64,000 nucleotides of DNA from NCBI RefSeq assembly GCF_014839805.1, contig NC_051141.1, positions 7,200,777-7,264,776 of the forward strand. The letters are read 5' to 3'. This document shows positions 59,633-64,000 of this stretch, one piece after another. The notes beneath the pieces were generated by a model, which saw nothing but the letters and a program-made list of their open reading frames with translations, was not told the DNA's origin and did no database searches. The position numbers and the translations under genes are program-made. The first letter of the stretch is position 1. Every line of letters starts with the position of its first letter. This DNA is from Manduca sexta. Taxonomy: Eukaryota; Arthropoda; Insecta; Lepidoptera; Sphingidae.

Positions 59633-61722
59633 TCAATTAGATGTTTCCTTTCTATTTGACGTATACAAAGAGAAATTTAAATGACATGTTACAATGTAGC
59701 TTCTAAACAAATTTTGATTTGTGTTATGTCTCTCATCCATTAAACTCGTCACAGATGTTGCAAAGTGCTTTTTATTTTTTATCAACATTTGTTATCCTTT
59801 AATGACATCATTCACAATTTGTTTCTATTTATTACTGACCTTTGGTTCAACACCTGGACATCTCTTGTGTCTAGTGTTCACAATGGCAATATGTTCGTAA
59901 CTTTACATACTTAAAATAGGCATTTACGCCTATTTATGAGATAAAATATCTTTGGACAAAAAATATATATATATTGATCGATAAAATAAACCGGAGTTAT
60001 TATTAAATCTCTTTTGTTCGTGTAGGTATGACCCCTTTTTAAATTGTTTTGGTGGAATTCGGATTAATAAGGTGCACAAGGCACGTACCAAAGCAACAGC
60101 TTATTTTGGTATTCTATTCAAACAGGAACATAACACAGCTTGCATACTACATGTGCTGTACTGCTTCTTGGCGCAAAAAAACAACGGTACCAGACGAATT
60201 TTAGTATACGACAGATATATACATATAACAATGTAATATTGACACGAATATACTAGGAACAAACCGGTTGAATAAAAAAAATGTGTTCATAGCTATAGTC
60301 CGTACACGAGCTCCGAGGAATTTTAAGGATTGTAAACGTAGGTAAGTACATAGTCGATATCACGTTCTCAATATCAGCTTGGTCCGTCAGCGAAAGTAAC
60401 TCTTTTAGGTGAATTTTATGCGGGATAAAATATTTAAAGACATTTTTGTAGTGATTTAAGAATGGCTAATAAGTATTCACCCAACTTCAAAAAACATAAA
60501 TTGAGCAGAACGAATTAACACTACGGGTTGTGTTTGGATCAAAATAAAAAAAGAGTAATACAACAGCGACATTAGTCTAACACTTATGTTAGGGGTGTGC
60601 GGGATGTGCGAGTTAGTCGCGCACGATACCTTTCCTTGTAGTCCCTTATCCCGCGATTCGTCGAAGCTCACGCGCGAACTATCTACATATTACTATTTCT
60701 CTTTAAGGTTTTTTACATTTTTTTATATTTAATTGACATTCTTTTTAACTGGCTTCGGTGCATATGTAAATTATGAATAATTTTGTAAGTTTAATCATTT
60801 GTTATCGAAACCTTATATTATAAAACATCCAGTTCCATAAGCGGTACTAGCACGATTTTTTGCGGGAGATATATTATCATATCTATTTTCCTGTTACGCA
60901 AGTTTAAAAAAATATTAGTATTATGGTCTTGAAGATGGAAAGTGAAAAGTGCGTGCCTAGCGTATAGAACTTAGTTTTTTGAAGAGGTCTGTTCTAAAAA
61001 TCAATTAAATGAACCGCGTCTTAGGCAAACAAGTTTTTGCATATTGTATGAGATTTGTACGTGATGTTTGTTTTTAGATATTGCTTTTATGATGCAATAT
61101 TGATACATTGTAAATCATTAGATGTTTAAACTGTTTTTCTGATTTGAGCGTAGTTAATGACTGATCGTTTAGACATAATAATAATTAATGGTGCAATGTT
61201 ATGTTTATTTTATTATACACTAAAGCATCTTCATGTGTTTCTAATATGAACCATTCCGCGTTATGCCACTATTAAATTCTATATCTTTGCCTTTGTACTT
61301 AATACTTATACAATTATATTGTCATTAGTAGCAAAACTATATGTGTACCCACTTACCTGCACACAAATGTATCACAGTGAGGGTCAGCATTGTAATTTGA
61401 TGTTTAATATAACAATGTGTTATTTTTATTTAACCAGCTTGGTTTTAGAAAATCATAAATAAAGCGCTTAAAACCTACGAGAGTATTTACGTTTGAACCA
61501 ATCAGTAATATAAACTCATTGGACGAAGCAATGATTAACTAAACACTGATCAAAAAGCAAACGTAACTTCCTTGTACTCAATGTAAATCACGTGCTTTGT
61601 TAAATACTAACATTCCTACATTAATACATTTATTTATATTCTTATTCTATTAATAATACATTTTACAATTTATATGAAACGTGTAGTATTGTTAATATGA
61701 CTCCATTTGTTATTTCAGGCAT
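59633..61722. other. AT-rich stretch without recognised gene
   Basis: No gene is seen. A short GC-balanced patch lies around 60595-60680. No repeat is identified. Confidence 0.45.
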
Positions 61723-61883
61723 AGGATATAACTTGACTATACGAATGACAAGCAGGTCATTACCCTGATGGCAGATCACTTCCATGAGTAACTGTAATAA
61801 CACCCAACATCTTCTATTACTGTCAAGTGATCTGCCATCAGGGTAATGTCCTGTTTGTCATTCGTATAGTCAAATTATATCCT
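61723..61883. mobile_element. 161-bp snapback element
   Basis: Arms of 58 bp (61723-61780 and 61826-61883) pair with about three mismatches. They begin AGGATATAACTTGACTATAC and end at 'ggcagatcact'. The 45-bp spacer is unpaired. It would fold into a long hairpin. There is no coding region and no convincing TSD. It is most likely a MITE or foldback of unassigned superfamily, inserted recently enough to keep high arm identity. Confidence 0.85.
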
Positions 61884-62119
61884 GGTATATGGTGACCCAT
61901 AATTTCCACATTGAGGCACCAAAATTTCTTAATATGTTGCCTTGTATTCGATTTTCTTTCTTATAAATACAATAATGTCTTGTTCATGTTGCTGCCTAGC
62001 CTTCGTTTGAAATAAATCAGTAATGGTTTTCGGGACTACATCTCTCGTATTAAGAGGTCTATCGAGGTCTATAAATACTATTTTTTCTAAACAGTCACGA
62101 TAAAATTATCTTATTGCAC
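61884..62119. other. short stretch, nothing recognised
   Basis: No gene or repeat is identified here. Confidence 0.4.
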
Positions 62120-62300
62120 GGGCTGGTAATTGGAGTGGGGTCGAATATAAGTCGACTGATAATAAATGATTGCTCGTCGAAAGTCACCACAATTATGCCG
62201 CCCTGTTGGAACCGAAAATACATAGGCTGATCATAGAACGCGACACACTTACGTGGGCTACTGTGGCGGGTTTTACCACACGTTCAGTAGTCGTATCCGG
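62120..62300. repeat. possible retroelement fragment
   Basis: The run 'atgattgctcgtcgaaagtc', 'accacaattatgccgccctg', 'ttggaaccgaaaatacatag' and 'cacttacgtgggctactgtg' is GC-raised and reads like a lepidopteran dispersed element I half recognise. No second copy, ends or frame are present here, so the call is weak. Confidence 0.35.
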
Positions 62301-62620
62301 GCGAATATAAAATATATCCTACCACTAAAAAATAATTATTACTTAGGTCAAAATCTTTTTCCTTTACTTCTGCTAGAAAATTAGTTCTTGCCCGTATTAT
62401 AGTATTACTTCTTTTTCTTAATCACATTCTTTTTTACTGAAGGTCGTTTCCGTCTTGGGACGCTTTGGCGTTGTCGATGACAAGCTGTTTCCATATATGT
62501 TTTCATTTTTCTACAGGGTAGTGGAAATTAGAAGTGCCTTTAAAGTTTTCGTTTAATCAGACTATCTAGTAGAGGACCGCGTACATGATATTTTATTGTC
62601 TACATCCAGCAGTTGTTTTT
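62301..62620. other. AT-rich stretch, nothing recognised
   Basis: No gene or repeat is identified here. Confidence 0.4.
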
Positions 62621-62662
62621 AAGCTATGTATATCTATATTTTTATATAGATATACATAGCTT
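62621..62662. repeat. 42-nt perfect hairpin
   Basis: AAGCTATGTATATCTATAT (62621-62639) pairs without mismatch with 62644-62662 around the 4-nt loop TTTT. This is a very compact cruciform-capable site. Confidence 0.92.
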
Positions 62663-63015
62663 CCCTCTTTATATTTTACATGGATAAATTCAAGGCTATA
62701 TTTGCATTTAATTCCATGCACTAGTTTTTGCGTGATGCGTGTATAAACAGACACACAAAATTGTAAAAACTGTTATTTTGGTTTCTGTTGCTATAATAAA
62801 AACCGTTCATGTTGTTTTTTTTTCAGACCTAGGCTTGTTACAATTTTATTATTATGTCAAAAGATGTCATTATCTTGATAACATTACTGCTTCTGCCAGA
62901 AGTTTTACAGGAAGTCAATACTTCTACTCGATGATTAATGGCTCCACCTTTGATGTTTGATATCAGGTATGATCATTAACTTTACTTGACAGTATTTGCT
63001 TGATTATATTAATGA
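62663..63015. other. AT-rich stretch without recognised gene
   Basis: A 73-codon plus-strand frame (62739-62960) is not recognised and looks like chance. Confidence 0.4.
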
Positions 63016-63071
63016 CTAGCTTCCGCCCGCAGCTTCGCCCGCGCGGATTTCGGACTTTAAAAATGGAGCCG

Positions 63072-63169
63072 GTCGCGAACGTTCGAGAATGTTCGTTTTA
63101 CGAAGCTACTCGCTAGGTGATTCGCTAGCCTCTAGGTGCCAAGCATTCGCCTGCCTGTGCGTTCGCGAC
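63072..63169. repeat. 98-bp module with inverted 10-bp ends
   Basis: GTCGCGAACG (63072-63081) and CGTTCGCGAC (63160-63169) are exact inverted repeats bounding a CpG-rich segment with two CTAGGTG words. It is absent from the 12-kb Helitron copy. It may be a small nested element or captured host DNA. Confidence 0.6.
63076..63095. promoter_or_regulatory. perfect four-unit heat-shock element
   Basis: Four contiguous alternating pentamers cGAAc-gTTCg-aGAAt-gTTCg match the nGAAn consensus for heat-shock factor binding exactly. A three-unit array is already sufficient in known heat-shock elements. The site lies inside the Helitron and has no adjacent gene in the window. Binding is inferred, not shown. 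Confidence 0.6.
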
Positions 63170-63847
63170 ATTATATATATACAAAAATAATCCTTATAGC
63201 ATGATTCAGTATTCACGCATGATGGTTTATTATTAGCGTATTTCATGTATAACTTTGGTGTTTCTATACCGATTTCTATGATTCTTTTTTATGGAATATT
63301 TAATAATGTTAACTTTTTTAATTAGGGATGACTGAGAGTGTTATAAACGTAAGAGTAGACAAATATAATGAGAAAGCTTCGAACTGCTAAGCTATCGAGA
63401 GTTACACGTGTTATTGTGAGTCAACCATAAAAGATAGACATATGCTGTTGTGGGATATTTTTTACATAATTTTAAGGAGAACATTTCCGTCATACATGAT
63501 ATCTGTGTAGCTTTAACCATTATGGTTGCACACGCGACGGAAGCTTAAAAAATGGAGTAACTTCTCCTGTTTTCCCAACATTTCCCTTCACTGCTCTGCT
63601 CCTATTAATTGTAGCGTGATGAAAAGTATACTATAACCAGCACAGGAGTATGAAAAATAATTGTACCAAGTTTCGTTAAAATCCGTCGAGTAGTTTTTGT
63701 TTCTATAACGGTTATACAGACAGACAAAAATTTTACTAATTGCATTTTTGGCATCAGTATCGATCCCTCATCACCCCCTGATAGTTATTTTGGAAATATA
63801 TTTCATGTACAGAATTGACCTCTCTACAGATTTATTATAAGTATAGA

Positions 63848-64000
63848 AGAAGATATATATTTTATATGGCACAGAAATTAACCTCACTGCATCTAAGGGC
63901 AAATAGAGAAGGGTCCTGGCAGGGGTGTCGACTGACGGAGATTACCTCTTGCTCGATACAATTGTTATGTTTGCCTATTTAAAACCAGAAATATATAAGC
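63848..64000. other. window edge, nothing recognised
   Basis: No gene or repeat is identified in the last 150 bp. Confidence 0.4.

Larger units (their letters stand above)
63016..63847 (-). mobile_element. complete long Helitron (type I) with extra module
   Basis: On the minus strand it starts TCTATACTTATAATAAATC (TC at 63846-63847) and ends with hairpin CGCGGGCGAAGCTGCG, 8 nt, CTAG (63016-63019) then T. The 5' flank is T rather than A. It shares both ends and the 5' core with 12037-12541 but is about 330 bp longer, mainly near its 3' side. The extra part includes a 98-bp module bounded by inverted 10-mers and a heat-shock element. It has no coding region and is non-autonomous. Confidence 0.87.

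Noticed and set aside
1..64000. CRISPR array, bacterial operon or prophage content
   Set aside because: No spaced identical repeats, no ribosome-binding-site-led frames, and the repeat content is clearly that of an insect nuclear genome.

Overview
The window looks like nuclear DNA of a moth or butterfly (Lepidoptera). It is strongly AT-rich, has no long open reading frame on either strand, and holds a dense mix of repeat types typical of lepidopteran genomes: small non-autonomous Helitrons ending in a GC-rich hairpin plus CTAG, tRNA-headed SINEs, 5'-truncated RTE-like LINE tails ending in (TGA)n, and foldback or hAT-type MITEs. I recognise no intact protein-coding gene, tRNA, rRNA or CRISPR array. 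The window is intergenic or one very long intron, and the sequence alone cannot say which. Species and element family names are not assigned.

Layout. 1-11 kb: mostly unassigned AT-rich DNA with decayed Helitron pieces (4.5, 5.0 kb), an interrupted foldback (5.3 kb), an unnamed dispersed repeat (6.0 kb) and RTE LINE remnants (6.3, 8.9 kb). 11-19 kb: a Helitron 5' end (11.55 kb), a complete Helitron (12.04 kb), a LINE 3' region (13.2 kb), hairpins, a Helitron with three 123-bp tandem units (16.7 kb) and an RTE pseudogene (18.5 kb). 19-31 kb: a GC-raised patch (19.3-20.1 kb), a partial Helitron (22.2 kb), SINE copies and a short complete Helitron (27.3 kb), then about 3 kb with no recognisable repeat. 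31-38 kb: a repeat-dense cluster of Helitrons, SINEs, a LINE C-terminus and three same-strand copies of one retroposon. 42-48 kb: a full SINE with exact target-site duplication (TSD), a hAT-like MITE with TSD, a LINE fragment and CpG-rich patches. 52-57 kb: two near-complete Helitrons (the second with five tandem units), a LINE C-terminus, a SINE and short hairpins. 59-64 kb: several near-perfect hairpins, a 161-bp snapback and a long Helitron carrying a perfect four-unit heat-shock element.

No genes work together here; the content is mobile-element history. The points most worth checking are the heat-shock element inside the 63-kb Helitron, the variable tandem units in two Helitron copies in opposite orientation, Helitrons with different 5' ends sharing one 3' end, the foldback arm split by an 89-bp insertion, a miRNA-sized hairpin at 11.2 kb, and an unnamed repeat present at 6.0 and 55.8 kb. 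I found no convincing new multi-gene system.
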